This document shows positions 7,186 to 16,200 of a stretch of 64,000 nt of DNA, piece after piece (the first letter of the stretch is position 1; every line of letters starts with the position of its first letter). Source of the stretch: Microvirga antarctica (GTDB lineage Bacteria > Pseudomonadota > Alphaproteobacteria > Rhizobiales > Beijerinckiaceae); contig NZ_JAGEMM010000008.1 of assembly GCF_017921815.1 (NCBI RefSeq), positions 141,211 through 205,210 of the forward strand, in the 5' to 3' direction. Position numbers and translations under genes: made by a program. The notes below the pieces were generated by a model that ran no database searches, was not told where the DNA came from, and saw only the letters and a list, made by a program, of their open reading frames with translations.

Positions 7186-8465
7186 CGCGACACACTCTCC
7201 TGCCCGGGCGGATCAACATCACCCAGCTCGAAAACGGCCTCACGGTTGCCACCGAGCGCATGCCAGAGATCGCCACCGCGACCATGGGTGTCTGGGTCGG
7301 GACCGGCTCGCGCCACGAGCAGGCCCACGAACACGGCCTGTCCCACCTCATCGAGCACATGGCCTTCAAGGGCACGACCCGCCGAAGCGCCCGGCAGATC
7401 GCCGAGGATATCGAGAATGTCGGCGGCGACATCAACGCCGCCACCAGCGTCGAATACACCAGCTATACCGCCCGGGTCCTGGGAGAGAATGCCGATCTGG
7501 CGCTCGACGTGCTGGGCGACATCCTGATCCACTCGACCTTCGATGCCGCCGAGCTGGCGCGCGAAAAGGGCGTCATCCTCCAGGAATACGCGGCCGTCGA
7601 GGATACGCCGGACGATCTCATCTACGACGCGTTCATGGAATCGGCCTATGCGGGCCAGCCCATCGGTCGCCCGATCCTCGGCACCCCGGATACCATCAAG
7701 GCGTTCGACGAGGCGACCATCAGGGCTTTCCTCGCCCGCGAATACACCCCCGGCAAGATGGTGATCGCAGCGGCCGGCGACGTGGAGCACGCCCAGATCG
7801 TTGAAGCTGCCGAACGCGCTTTCGGGTCCATGCCGGCCGTGGGAGCGCAGGAGCCGGAACCGGGCCTCTATACCGGCGGCGAACGCCGGATTTCCCGCAA
7901 GCTCGAGCAGGCCAATATCGTGCTGGGCCTGCCGGGCCTGTCCTTCAAGGATCCGGGCTATTACGCCGCCCATCTGTTCGCCCATATCCTGGGCGGCGGC
8001 CTGACCTCGCGCCTGTGGCACGAGGTGCGCGAGACACGGGGGCTTGCCTATTCCATCGACGCCTTCCATTGGCCCTTCTCGGATTGCGGCCTGTTCGGCG
8101 TCGGGGCCGGGACATCCGGGGCGGACGTGGCCGAACTGATGGATGTGACGCTCGCCTGCATGCGGCAGGCCGCCGAGGATATCAGCGATATCGAGATGGT
8201 GCGCGCCAAGGCGCAGATGAAGGTGGCGCTGTTGACGGTGCTGGAGACGCCCGGCGGGCGGATCGAGCGGATGGCGCGCCAGCTCCTGTCCTGGGGTCGG
8301 ATCGTTCCCAGCGAGGAGATCGTCGCCAAGGTCGATGCGCTGACGGCGGCGGACGTCCATGAGGCGGGGCGGCAGCTTCTGCGCGGCACGCCGACCATTG
8401 CCGCCATCGGACCGATCAAGGGCCTTCCGTCCATGGCGAAAATTACCACCCGCCTGAGAGGGTAG
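7182..8465 (+). CDS. M16 family zinc metallopeptidase (processing-peptidase-like)
   Basis: A 427-residue peptidase related to the beta subunit of mitochondrial processing peptidase. The inverted zinc motif HxxEH is intact (H55, E58, H59 in SHLIEHMAFKGT), with the downstream glutamate region EEYAAVEDTPDD-like (read as QEYAAVEDTPDD). The second half carries the inactive M16 domain with the GGGLTSRLWHEVRETRGLAYSI strand. It lacks a signal peptide, so it is likely cytoplasmic. Coupling to thrC is a conserved alphaproteobacterial arrangement without a known functional link. Confidence 0.93.
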   Translation: MTRHTLLPGRINITQLENGLTVATERMPEIATATMGVWVGTGSRHEQAHEHGLSHLIEHMAFKGTTRRSARQIAEDIENVGGDINAATSVEYTSYTARVLGENADLALDVLGDILIHSTFDAAELAREKGVILQEYAAVEDTPDDLIYDAFMESAYAGQPIGRPILGTPDTIKAFDEATIRAFLAREYTPGKMVIAAAGDVEHAQIVEAAERAFGSMPAVGAQEPEPGLYTGGERRISRKLEQANIVLGLPGLSFKDPGYYAAHLFAHILGGGLTSRLWHEVRETRGLAYSIDAFHWPFSDCGLFGVGAGTSGADVAELMDVTLACMRQAAEDISDIEMVRAKAQMKVALLTVLETPGGRIERMARQLLSWGRIVPSEEIVAKVDALTAADVHEAGRQLLRGTPTIAAIGPIKGLPSMAKITTRLRG

Positions 8466-8633
8466 GACAGCCATGAACGGTTCGGTTGGGAGCGGCCTCC
8501 TCAATCCCGCCGCAAACGGCCCCCATTGCCTAGTCGCCAAGCTCGATTCCGGAGTCCTGCGGACAAGTCGACCCCGTCTCCCGGGAGCGCCTTGCCCTCT
8601 GGGCTCCTGACCGATACCAATCCCGTTCCATTC

Positions 8634-11540
8634 ATGCGTCACGGACGAAAGACGGAAGCGTTGCGGATCGTTTCTTTCGCCATCTCATTGCTGATCGCCG
8701 CTTTCCTGTGCGTGTCCGTGCCGACCGCCGGTCAGGCCGTGGAATCCGTTCGCGTGGACCCCGACACCAAGGCGATCGATCTCGCCCCCATGGTCGACCG
8801 GTACAAGTCGGACGGCGACGAAATCCGCATTTCAACGGCGCCCGGCCGCGACGGCATCGTGCGTCGCATTGCCGTCAAGGCCCGCGAATCCGGCACGCGG
8901 CCGGACTGGATCGTCTTCGCGCTCACCAACGATACCGACGAACAGGTCGACCGGCTCCTGGTGGCCCCCCATTTCCGCCTCACGGGGTCCGGCGTGATCT
9001 GGCCGGATCTCGGCTCCACCCGCATCGAGGCGATCACCGCCAGCCAGGGCATTCGCCCCGAGCGGGACGATTCACCGGACGCCGACCTCTTTCTCATCAC
9101 CCTCGATCCCGGCACGACCGTTACCTTCGTGGCCGAGCTGCGCTCCGCCGAGCTGCCGCAGCTGCAGCTCTGGAACGCCGATTCCTACAAGGACCGCATC
9201 AACGGCCTGACCCTCTACAAGGGCATCATCATCGGCATTGCGGGTCTGCTGGCGCTCTTTCTCACCATCGTGTTCGTGGTGAAGGGCGCGCTGATCTTCC
9301 CCGCGGCCGCGGCGCTGGCCTGGGCGGTGCTTGCCTATGCGTGCATCGATTTCGGGTTCTTCCAGCGCATCTTCCCGATCACCGAGAAGGCCGAGCAGGT
9401 CTATCGCGCCGGTGCGGAGGCGGTGCTCGCCGCCACGCTGCTGGTCTTCCTCTTCGCCTATCTCAACCTCAATCGCTGGCACGTGCGCTACAGTCACGTG
9501 ACGGCATTCTGGCTGGTCTTCCTCGGCGCGCTGGTCGGCCTCGCGGTCATCGACCCGCCGGTGGCCTCCGGCGTGGCGCGGATTTCCATCGCGGCTGTGG
9601 CTGGAATCGGCTTCATTCTCGTGCTGCATCTGGCAACCCACGGCTATGACCGCGCTGTCATGCTGGTGCCGACCTGGCTGTTGCTGATCGCCTGGGTGAC
9701 GGCCGCGACCTTCACGGTGACAGGCCAGCTCGGCTCGGATCTGGTTCCACCTGCGCTCATCGGCGGCCTTGTTCTGATCGTCATGCTCATCGGCTTCACG
9801 GTCATGCAGCACGCCTTTGCGGGCGGGGCCTTCGCGCATGGTCAGGTCAACGACACCGAGCGACGGGCGCTGGCGCTCTCCGGCGCGGGCGACATCGTGT
9901 TCGATTGGGATGTGACGTCGGACAAGATCTATGTGAGCCCAGAGGTGGAGCAGCAGCTCGGCCTGAAACGCGGCGCGCTCGAGGGGTCCGCCACCGATTG
10001 GCTCGACCTCATTCATCCCTTCGACAAGGACCGCTACCGCCTGTCGCTCGACGCCGTCATCGAGCAACGACGCGGGCGGCTGAACCAGGATTTCCGCCTG
10101 CGCGGCTCGTCCGGGGCCCATCATTGGTTCCGCCTCAGGGCCCGGCCGCTGGTGGGGACGGACGGCGAGGTCATTCGCATTGTCGGCACCCTGTCGGACG
10201 TCACCGAATCAAAAACCGCCGAAGAGCGCCTGCTCCACGACGCCGTGCACGACAACCTCACCAGCCTGCCCAACCGGCAACTGTTCTACGATCGGCTGGA
10301 GGCAGCCCTCACCTATGCGAGCCAGGACGATTCACTGCGTCCCACCGTGCTCGTCATCGATATCGACCAGTTCAAGACCACCAACGACGCGGTCGGCTAC
10401 GCGGCGGGCGACTCGATTCTCCTCACGCTCTCTCGCCGCTTGAGCCGTCTGCTGCGGCCGCAGGATACGCTGGCGCGCATTTCGGGCGACGAATTCGCCA
10501 TGATCCTGCTCTCCGAGCGCGAGCCAGACCGCATCATCGCTTTCGCCGACATGGTGCGGCGGGCGGTGACGACGCCGATTACCTATGCCGAGCGCGAGAT
10601 CTTCCTCACTGCCTCCATCGGGCTTGCCCTGCACGATCCGCAGATCGCCGCCCGGCGCGAGGAAGTGCTGCGCAATTCCGAAATCGCCATGTCGCATGCC
10701 AAGCGCAACGGGGGCGATTGCATCGAGGTGTTCCGGCCGAACATGCGCTCCGACCGCAGCGACCTGTTCACCATGGAGAACGATCTCCGGCGCGCGTTGG
10801 ATCTCAATCAGATCAAGGTGCTGTTCAAACCCATCGTCCGGCTGGAAGACCGGACCATCGCGGGTTTCGAATCGATGCTGCGCTGGGACCACCCGCGCCT
10901 TGGCCGCGTCGGCCCCGAAGACTTCATGTCCATCGCCGAGGAAACCGGCCTCATCGTCAATCTCGGCTTCTTCCTGCTCGAGCAGACCGCGCGGGAGCTT
11001 GCCGCCTGGCAGGATGCGCTCGAGGTCGAGCCGCCGATCTTCGCCAGCGTCAACATGTCGAGCCATCATCTGCTCCGGCATGACCTGCTGCAGGACGTCA
11101 AGGCCGTCATCGCCCGAACGGGCGTTCTGGCCGGGTCGCTGAAGCTGGAGATGAACGAGAGTCTGGTGATGGAGAATCCGGAATACTCGGCCCAGATCCT
11201 GTCCCGTTTGCGTGACCTTGGCGCCGGGCTGTCGCTGGACGATTTCGGGACCGGCTATTCGGCCCTGTCCTATCTGCTGCGCTTCCCCTTCGACACGATC
11301 AAGATCGACGAATCCTTCGTTCGGCAGATGGCGGACAACAAGCCGATCATTCTGCGCTCGATCATCAAGATGGCGCACGAACTCGGCATGGAGACGGTGG
11401 CGGAGGGAGCGGAGACCGAATCGGAGGCGATCGAGCTCTATCAGCTCGGCTGCGAATATGCCCAAGGGCCGGTCTTCGGAGAGCCGATGTCGATGTTGCA
11501 GGCCCGTCAACTCGTCGGAGCGGCGCCAGAAGCGGCCTGA
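8634..11540 (+). CDS. Membrane sensor protein with PAS, degenerate GGDEF and EAL domains
   Basis: A 968-residue cyclic-di-GMP protein. In order: an N-terminal signal/anchor helix (about 10-34), a periplasmic domain (about 35-190), a block of hydrophobic helices (about 195-400), a PAS fold (about 410-525), GGDEF (about 530-690) and EAL (about 700-960). The cyclase signature is SGDEF (617-621) and the EAL signature is ESM (E746), but the EAL metal and catalytic residues are retained (NMS, E in EMNES, DDFGTG at 869-874, KID, AEGAET). I infer a phosphodiesterase with a regulatory GGDEF domain. Start ATG 8634 chosen over an upstream extension without a signal. Confidence 0.9.
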   Translation: MRHGRKTEALRIVSFAISLLIAAFLCVSVPTAGQAVESVRVDPDTKAIDLAPMVDRYKSDGDEIRISTAPGRDGIVRRIAVKARESGTRPDWIVFALTNDTDEQVDRLLVAPHFRLTGSGVIWPDLGSTRIEAITASQGIRPERDDSPDADLFLITLDPGTTVTFVAELRSAELPQLQLWNADSYKDRINGLTLYKGIIIGIAGLLALFLTIVFVVKGALIFPAAAALAWAVLAYACIDFGFFQRIFPITEKAEQVYRAGAEAVLAATLLVFLFAYLNLNRWHVRYSHVTAFWLVFLGALVGLAVIDPPVASGVARISIAAVAGIGFILVLHLATHGYDRAVMLVPTWLLLIAWVTAATFTVTGQLGSDLVPPALIGGLVLIVMLIGFTVMQHAFAGGAFAHGQVNDTERRALALSGAGDIVFDWDVTSDKIYVSPEVEQQLGLKRGALEGSATDWLDLIHPFDKDRYRLSLDAVIEQRRGRLNQDFRLRGSSGAHHWFRLRARPLVGTDGEVIRIVGTLSDVTESKTAEERLLHDAVHDNLTSLPNRQLFYDRLEAALTYASQDDSLRPTVLVIDIDQFKTTNDAVGYAAGDSILLTLSRRLSRLLRPQDTLARISGDEFAMILLSEREPDRIIAFADMVRRAVTTPITYAEREIFLTASIGLALHDPQIAARREEVLRNSEIAMSHAKRNGGDCIEVFRPNMRSDRSDLFTMENDLRRALDLNQIKVLFKPIVRLEDRTIAGFESMLRWDHPRLGRVGPEDFMSIAEETGLIVNLGFFLLEQTARELAAWQDALEVEPPIFASVNMSSHHLLRHDLLQDVKAVIARTGVLAGSLKLEMNESLVMENPEYSAQILSRLRDLGAGLSLDDFGTGYSALSYLLRFPFDTIKIDESFVRQMADNKPIILRSIIKMAHELGMETVAEGAETESEAIELYQLGCEYAQGPVFGEPMSMLQARQLVGAAPEAA

Positions 11541-11553
11541 CCGGCAATCGTCC

Positions 11554-12165
11554 CTAAGCGTGACCCGCTTCACTCGACAGCATGGCGGGCTCGATGCCGA
11601 TCCGCCTCAGAGCCTCCTCGTACCGGGCATCGACCGGCGTGCCGAAGAGGAGATCCACATCCGCCGGGCAGTTCAGCCACCCATTGGCCTGGATCTCGCC
11701 CTCGAGCTGGCCGGCGGACCACCCTGCATATCCCAGCGCCAGAATCGCATCCTTGGGGCCCTCGCCCCTGGCGATGGCGCGCAGGATGTCGACTGTCGCG
11801 GTCAGGCACACGCCGTCGTCGATGGGGAGGGTGGACTGATCCATGTGGAAATCGGGCGAATGCAGGACGAAGCCCCGGCTGGTCTCGACCGGGCCGCCGA
11901 TGAGGACCTGAATGGCCTCGAGGGTCTTCGGGAGGCTGATGCGCTCGGATTCCGGTACAATCTCCAACTGGACCAGGAGATCCGGCATGCTCACGTTGGG
12001 AGCGGGCTTGGTCAGCACGATCCCCATGGCGCCCTCCGCCGAATGGGCGCACAGATAGATCACTGACCGGGCAAACCGCTCATCCGTCATCCCGGGCATC
12101 GCCAGCAGAAGCTGGCCATCGAGATACCCCTCGGACATATCGGACTCGGTCGGCAAAACGGACAT
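11554..12165 (-). CDS. YqgE/AlgH family protein (DUF179)
   Basis: A 203-residue protein of the YqgE/AlgH family, widespread in proteobacteria and of unsettled role. Seen: [29 protein letters not shown] near the N-terminus, [14 protein letters not shown], and the central [14 protein letters not shown] motif; the C-terminal part ends with [20 protein letters not shown]. The ATG at 12165 has GAGG 5 bases upstream; a second ATG nine codons in is also possible. It is divergent from the DsbD-like gene. Confidence 0.93.
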   Translation of the reverse strand: MSVLPTESDMSEGYLDGQLLLAMPGMTDERFARSVIYLCAHSAEGAMGIVLTKPAPNVSMPDLLVQLEIVPESERISLPKTLEAIQVLIGGPVETSRGFVLHSPDFHMDQSTLPIDDGVCLTATVDILRAIARGEGPKDAILALGYAGWSAGQLEGEIQANGWLNCPADVDLLFGTPVDARYEEALRRIGIEPAMLSSEAGHA

Positions 12166-12258
12166 AGTGGCCTCTATCGGGACAGGCCCTCGCCATCACG
12201 GGAACGTGGATGGCCTTGGGCTGCTAAAATCTTGTATGGGGAAGCCTCACGAACAGTC

Positions 12259-13098
12259 ATGAGTTCCATGGTATTTCGGTTACGTTCCATTTCGAGCCTT
12301 TTTTGTCTCGGCCTCCTTCTGCTCCCCTCGCTTGGGGTGGCGCAGGGCATGCCGGGTTGGTCGCAGGGCCTGCATTCCCGCGTGCGGCTCGTGTCCGGGG
12401 ACCGCACAGGTACGCAATGGCTCGCCGGCATCGACATGGCGCTCGACCCCGGCTTCAAGACCTATTGGCGAAACCCGGGCGAGAGCGGCCTGCCGCCGCG
12501 ATTCGACTGGGCCGGATCCGAAAACGTCGCCTCCGTGGACGTGAAATGGCCCGCACCCTCGCGGTCCGAGGACGGCGCAGGGGTGTCCTACGTCTATCAT
12601 GACAACGTCCTGCTGCCGCTGGTCGTCCAGGCAGTGGACGTCGCAAAGCCGGTAAAGCTCGTCCTGTCGATCGAGTATGGCATCTGCAAGGATATCTGCA
12701 TCCCGGCGAATGCAACGCTCGCGCTGACGCTCGGGGCCGGGCCATCCCAGCAGGCCGAGATTGCGGCTGCCTTGCACGACAAGGTTCCGCGGGTCCAGGC
12801 CATCGGCGCGCCGGGGCCTGTCTCGATCCTCTCGCTTGGACCCAACACCGACGGCAAACCCGGCTTCTCCGCGACGCTCAAAAGCCCACCCGGGGAGGCG
12901 CCGAACCTGTTCGTCGAGGCACCTGAAGGCTGGTATTTTTCCACCGCAAAACCGGACGACCACAACCGTGTCTCGGTGAGCCTCGACGAGAAGCCGAAGG
13001 ATGCGGCTGGCCCGGTCACGGTGACCCTGACGCTGGTGGCCGGGCAAAACGCCGTCGAGAGCGAGGTCAAGCTCGACGCCACCGGCAAGCCGCGATAG
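12259..13098 (+). CDS. Periplasmic DsbD alpha-domain-like protein
   Basis: A 279-residue exported protein. An N-terminal signal peptide (hydrophobic residues 12-26, likely cleavage near GVAQG) precedes a DsbD N-terminal-like immunoglobulin fold domain, with the cysteine pair in YGICKDICIPANATL that corresponds to the redox cysteines of DsbD alpha domains. The membrane and thioredoxin domains of full DsbD are absent, so it probably passes electrons to, or receives them from, another partner. It is followed 40 bp later by a peroxiredoxin, a suggestive redox neighbour. Exact start is uncertain (12259 or 12268). Confidence 0.82.
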   Translation: MSSMVFRLRSISSLFCLGLLLLPSLGVAQGMPGWSQGLHSRVRLVSGDRTGTQWLAGIDMALDPGFKTYWRNPGESGLPPRFDWAGSENVASVDVKWPAPSRSEDGAGVSYVYHDNVLLPLVVQAVDVAKPVKLVLSIEYGICKDICIPANATLALTLGAGPSQQAEIAAALHDKVPRVQAIGAPGPVSILSLGPNTDGKPGFSATLKSPPGEAPNLFVEAPEGWYFSTAKPDDHNRVSVSLDEKPKDAAGPVTVTLTLVAGQNAVESEVKLDATGKPR

Positions 13099-13138
13099 GG
13101 AAGAGGCACCTTTTGCTCACGCTACCGGAGAACTGCCG

Positions 13139-13621
13139 ATGACCATCCAGGTCGGAGAAAACCTGCCGCAAGTGACCTTCCGCGTCATGACGGCGGACGG
13201 GCCCGTGGCCAAGACCACCGACGATCTCTTCAAGGATCGCAACGTCGTCCTCGTGGCGGTTCCGGGTGCCTTCACGCCCACCTGCCACCGCAACCATCTG
13301 CCCGGCTACGTCGAGAACCTGCAGGCCATCAAGGCCAAGGGCATCGACGCGGTGCTGGTCACCGCCGTCAACGACGTTTTCGTCATGGAGGCCTGGTCGA
13401 AGGCCGCCGGCGGCGAAGGCATCGAGTTTATCTCCGACGGCAACGGCGATTTCGCCCGCGCGATCGGCCTCAGCATGGATGGCTCGGGATTCGGCCTCGG
13501 CACCCGCTCGCAGCGCTACTCGATGGTGGTGGAAAACGGCGTCGTGAAGTCCATCAACCTGGAAGACGCCCCCGCCAAGGCGCAGATTTCGGGTGCCGAA
13601 AACCTGCTCAAGAGCCTCTGA
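13139..13621 (+). CDS. Peroxiredoxin, Prx5 (AhpC/TSA) type
   Basis: A 160-residue thiol peroxidase that reduces hydrogen peroxide and alkyl hydroperoxides. The peroxidatic cysteine is C49 in VPGAFTPTCHRNHLPGY. No other cysteine is present, so it is a one-Cys enzyme that must be reduced by an external thiol such as glutathione or a glutaredoxin. The conserved arginine is in GTRSQRYSM. Length is typical. It ends at a convergent hairpin facing rnhA. Confidence 0.94.
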   Translation: MTIQVGENLPQVTFRVMTADGPVAKTTDDLFKDRNVVLVAVPGAFTPTCHRNHLPGYVENLQAIKAKGIDAVLVTAVNDVFVMEAWSKAAGGEGIEFISDGNGDFARAIGLSMDGSGFGLGTRSQRYSMVVENGVVKSINLEDAPAKAQISGAENLLKSL

Positions 13622-13629
13622 GAGATCAC

Positions 13630-13651
13630 GCCGGGCGCCCCTGCGCCCGGC
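13630..13651. terminator. Bidirectional terminator between peroxiredoxin and rnhA
   Basis: A perfect 9-bp GC stem (GCCGGGCGC/GCGCCCGGC) with a 4-base loop occupies the 38-bp gap between two convergent genes. No T-run follows on either strand. Confidence 0.6.
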
Positions 13652-13659
13652 CGCCAGCC

Positions 13660-14130
13660 CTATGACTGGGCTGCGTCCTTGGCCAGTTGCTTGAACGGCT
13701 TCATGGCCGCCACGGCGAGTTCGTCGACCCGGATGTTGGTCGGATCGTCCGCGTGGCCCTTGACCCAGTGCCAGGCAACCTCATGCCGCGCCGTGACGGC
13801 CTCGAGGTCGCGCCACAGATCCTCGTTCTTGACCGGCTTGTTATCGGCCGTCCGCCATCCCCGCCGCTTCCAGTTCGCCATCCACGACGTGATGCCCTGC
13901 CGGACATATTGAGAATCGGTGTAGAGATCGACCGGACAGTCGCGCTTCAGGCTCTTCAGACTTTCGATGGCGGCCCGCAATTCCATGCGGTTGTTGGTGG
14001 TATGCGCCTCGCCGCCCGAGATTTCCTTCTCGCTGCCCCGGAACGACAGGATCGCGGCCCAGCCGCCCGGTCCGGGATTGCCCGAGCAGGCGCCGTCGGT
14101 ATAGATTTTGACCCTGTCAGAGGTTGTCAT
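13660..14130 (-). CDS. rnhA: Ribonuclease HI
   Basis: A 156-residue endonuclease that cuts the RNA strand of RNA-DNA hybrids. Seen: the first catalytic aspartate in [16 protein letters not shown] (D12), the glutamate in [10 protein letters not shown], the aspartate in LYTDSQYV, and the fourth acidic residue in RVDELA; the usual GHAGHPENERAD loop reads [12 protein letters not shown]. It is the last gene of the ispH-thrB-rnhA operon and overlaps thrB by 4 bp. Confidence 0.96.
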   Translation of the reverse strand: MTTSDRVKIYTDGACSGNPGPGGWAAILSFRGSEKEISGGEAHTTNNRMELRAAIESLKSLKRDCPVDLYTDSQYVRQGITSWMANWKRRGWRTADNKPVKNEDLWRDLEAVTARHEVAWHWVKGHADDPTNIRVDELAVAAMKPFKQLAKDAAQS

Positions 14131-15092
14131 ACGTCCAGGCCGTATTCGCGCGCATTGCGCGCATGCTTGTGGAAGTTGAGCTTGCGGTCATATTCGAGCG
14201 GGTCCTTGGGCTTCACCAGCGCGCCGGGCGGCACGTTCAGCCAGTCGACCAGCCGGGTCAGCATGAACCGCATGGCAGAGCCCCGGCACAGCACCGGCAG
14301 GGCGTCGATTTCCGCCGGTTGAAGCGGGCGCACCGCCTGGTATCCGGCCAACAGACTTTGCCCCTTTGTCAGGTTGAACGAGCCGTCGATTTCAAAGCAC
14401 CACGCGTTGAGGCAGATGGCCACGTCGTAGGCGAGCGCGTCCGTGCAGGCGAAGTAGAAGTCGATCAGCCCCGACACCGCAGGCCCGATGAAGAAGACGT
14501 TGTCGGTAAACAGGTCCGCATGAATGATCCCGGCCGGAAGATCCGTCGGCCAATCACGCTGCAACGCCGAAAGCTCCCGCCGCGTGCGTTCCGCAAGCCC
14601 GGTCGAGACGCGATCGGCCTCGGCCTCGGCTTGCGCGAAAAGCGGCGGCCAGCCGGCAAGCGACAGGGTGTTGGGGCGCACCATGACAAAATCCGCCCCC
14701 GCCACATGGAGCCGCGCCAGCGCTGATCCCAGCGCGCCGCAATGCGGGGCGGTCGGGCGGCGGACCGCGATTCCGTCCAGAAAGGTGAAGATCGCGGCGG
14801 GCCTGGAGGCGAGCCGACCGAGGGTCTCGCCGTGCCGGTTTTCGAGCGGCAGCGGGCAGTTCAGGCCCTTGCTGGCGAGATGGCGCATCAGGCCGACGAA
14901 AAACGGCAGGTCGGCCTCGTTCACACGCTTTTCGTAGAGCGTCAGGATGTACGAGCCGCGGCTGGTGTGGAGGAAATAATTGGTGTTCTCGACGCCCTCG
15001 GCGATGCCCTTGTAGGACAACACCTCGCCGATCTCGTAGCCGGCCACGAAGGCGACCAGCTCGTCGTCCGGAACTTCCGTATAAACTGCCAT
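14127..15092 (-). CDS. thrB: Homoserine kinase (APH-fold type)
   Basis: A 321-residue kinase that phosphorylates homoserine for threonine synthesis; this is the alphaproteobacterial ThrB with an aminoglycoside-phosphotransferase fold, not the GHMP type. Seen: the N-terminal [19 protein letters not shown], the catalytic-loop region [14 protein letters not shown] (Brenner motif HxDxxxxN), and the DFYFACTD metal aspartate. It sits between ispH (3 bp away) and rnhA (overlap). Its product feeds thrC at 5770. Confidence 0.96.
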   Translation of the reverse strand: MAVYTEVPDDELVAFVAGYEIGEVLSYKGIAEGVENTNYFLHTSRGSYILTLYEKRVNEADLPFFVGLMRHLASKGLNCPLPLENRHGETLGRLASRPAAIFTFLDGIAVRRPTAPHCGALGSALARLHVAGADFVMVRPNTLSLAGWPPLFAQAEAEADRVSTGLAERTRRELSALQRDWPTDLPAGIIHADLFTDNVFFIGPAVSGLIDFYFACTDALAYDVAICLNAWCFEIDGSFNLTKGQSLLAGYQAVRPLQPAEIDALPVLCRGSAMRFMLTRLVDWLNVPPGALVKPKDPLEYDRKLNFHKHARNAREYGLDV

Positions 15093-15095
15093 GAC

Positions 15096-16055
15096 TTATT
15101 CTGCCGCCTGCTCGCGCAATTCGCGCGGGAGCGGAAAGAACACGCTCTCATCGGCGGTCGAGACCGTCTCCACCGTGACCTCGAAGCGGGCCGCGAACGC
15201 GTCCATGATTTCCTCGACCAGGACTTCCGGCGCGGATGCCCCGGCGGTGATGCCGAGGGTGGCGATCCCGCCGAACACCGACCAGTCGATATCGTCCGCA
15301 CGTAACAGCAGACGCACCACCGGGCACCCTTCCCGCTCCGCCACTTCACGCAGGCGCTGGGAATTGGAAGAGTTGGCCGAACCCACCACGATCATCGCCT
15401 CGACGAGGGGCGCCACCCGTTTGACGGCGCCCTGGCGGTTGGTGGTGGCGTAGCAGATATCTTCCTTGTGCGGGCCGACGATGGCGGGAAAGCGCGCCTG
15501 CAGCGCGCGCACGATATCGCTGGTGTCGTCGACCGACAGGGTGGTCTGGGTGACGAAGGCGAGAGCCGACTCGTCGGCAAACGACAGGGTTGCGATATCT
15601 TCGAGCGTCTCGACCAGGGTCGTGGCGCCTTGCGGGAGCTGCCCCTGGGTGCCCACCACTTCGGGGTGGCCCGCATGCCCGATGAGGAGAATGTGCCGGC
15701 CGCGCTTGTGATGCAGCAGTGCTTCCCGATGAACCTTGGTGACGAGGGGACAGGTGGCGTCGATGCCAAACAGCCGGCGGGCCAACGCGGCCTCGGGCAC
15801 GGATTTGGGCACCCCGTGGGCGGAGAAGATCACCGGCGCATCCCCGTCCGGAACCTCGTCGAGTTCCTTGACGAACACAGCGCCCTTCCGCCGCAAGCCC
15901 TCGACCACGTATTTGTTGTGAACGATCTCGTGCCGGACATAGACCGGCGCCCCATACAGCACGAGCGCGCGCTCGACCGCGTCGATGGCGCGCACGACCC
16001 CGGCGCAGAATCCGCGCGGAGCGCACAGGAGGATGAGGAGAGGCGGCTTGGTCAT
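15096..16055 (-). CDS. ispH: 4-hydroxy-3-methylbut-2-enyl diphosphate reductase
   Basis: A 319-residue iron-sulfur enzyme, the last step of the MEP pathway to IPP and DMAPP. Seen: the first cluster cysteine in [14 protein letters not shown], the [10 protein letters not shown] substrate loop, the second cysteine in [11 protein letters not shown], the third in ICYATTNRQ, and the [11 protein letters not shown] phosphate-binding stretch. It leads the ispH-thrB-rnhA operon and faces the CPA2 antiporter gene across a 145-bp divergent region. Confidence 0.97.
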   Translation of the reverse strand: MTKPPLLILLCAPRGFCAGVVRAIDAVERALVLYGAPVYVRHEIVHNKYVVEGLRRKGAVFVKELDEVPDGDAPVIFSAHGVPKSVPEAALARRLFGIDATCPLVTKVHREALLHHKRGRHILLIGHAGHPEVVGTQGQLPQGATTLVETLEDIATLSFADESALAFVTQTTLSVDDTSDIVRALQARFPAIVGPHKEDICYATTNRQGAVKRVAPLVEAMIVVGSANSSNSQRLREVAEREGCPVVRLLLRADDIDWSVFGGIATLGITAGASAPEVLVEEIMDAFAARFEVTVETVSTADESVFFPLPRELREQAAE

Positions 16056-16200
16056 AATCCGGCGATGTGGCGAGACGAACCCTGCTCTGTCAAGCCGCGA
16101 GCGGCGCTATTCGCGCCGGTGGGAGCGGCAAGAATCGCTCGCACTTGAGCCCGAGACACCCTAGAAAGGTGGGCATTCCTTCTCCTCTTGCGAAACCATA

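Noticed and set aside
8473..8610. A 45-codon frame just after the M16 peptidase gene with an AGGA before its ATG
   Set aside because: Composition and sequence show no protein-like pattern or family, and it lies in the leader of the GGDEF/EAL gene; not enough to call.
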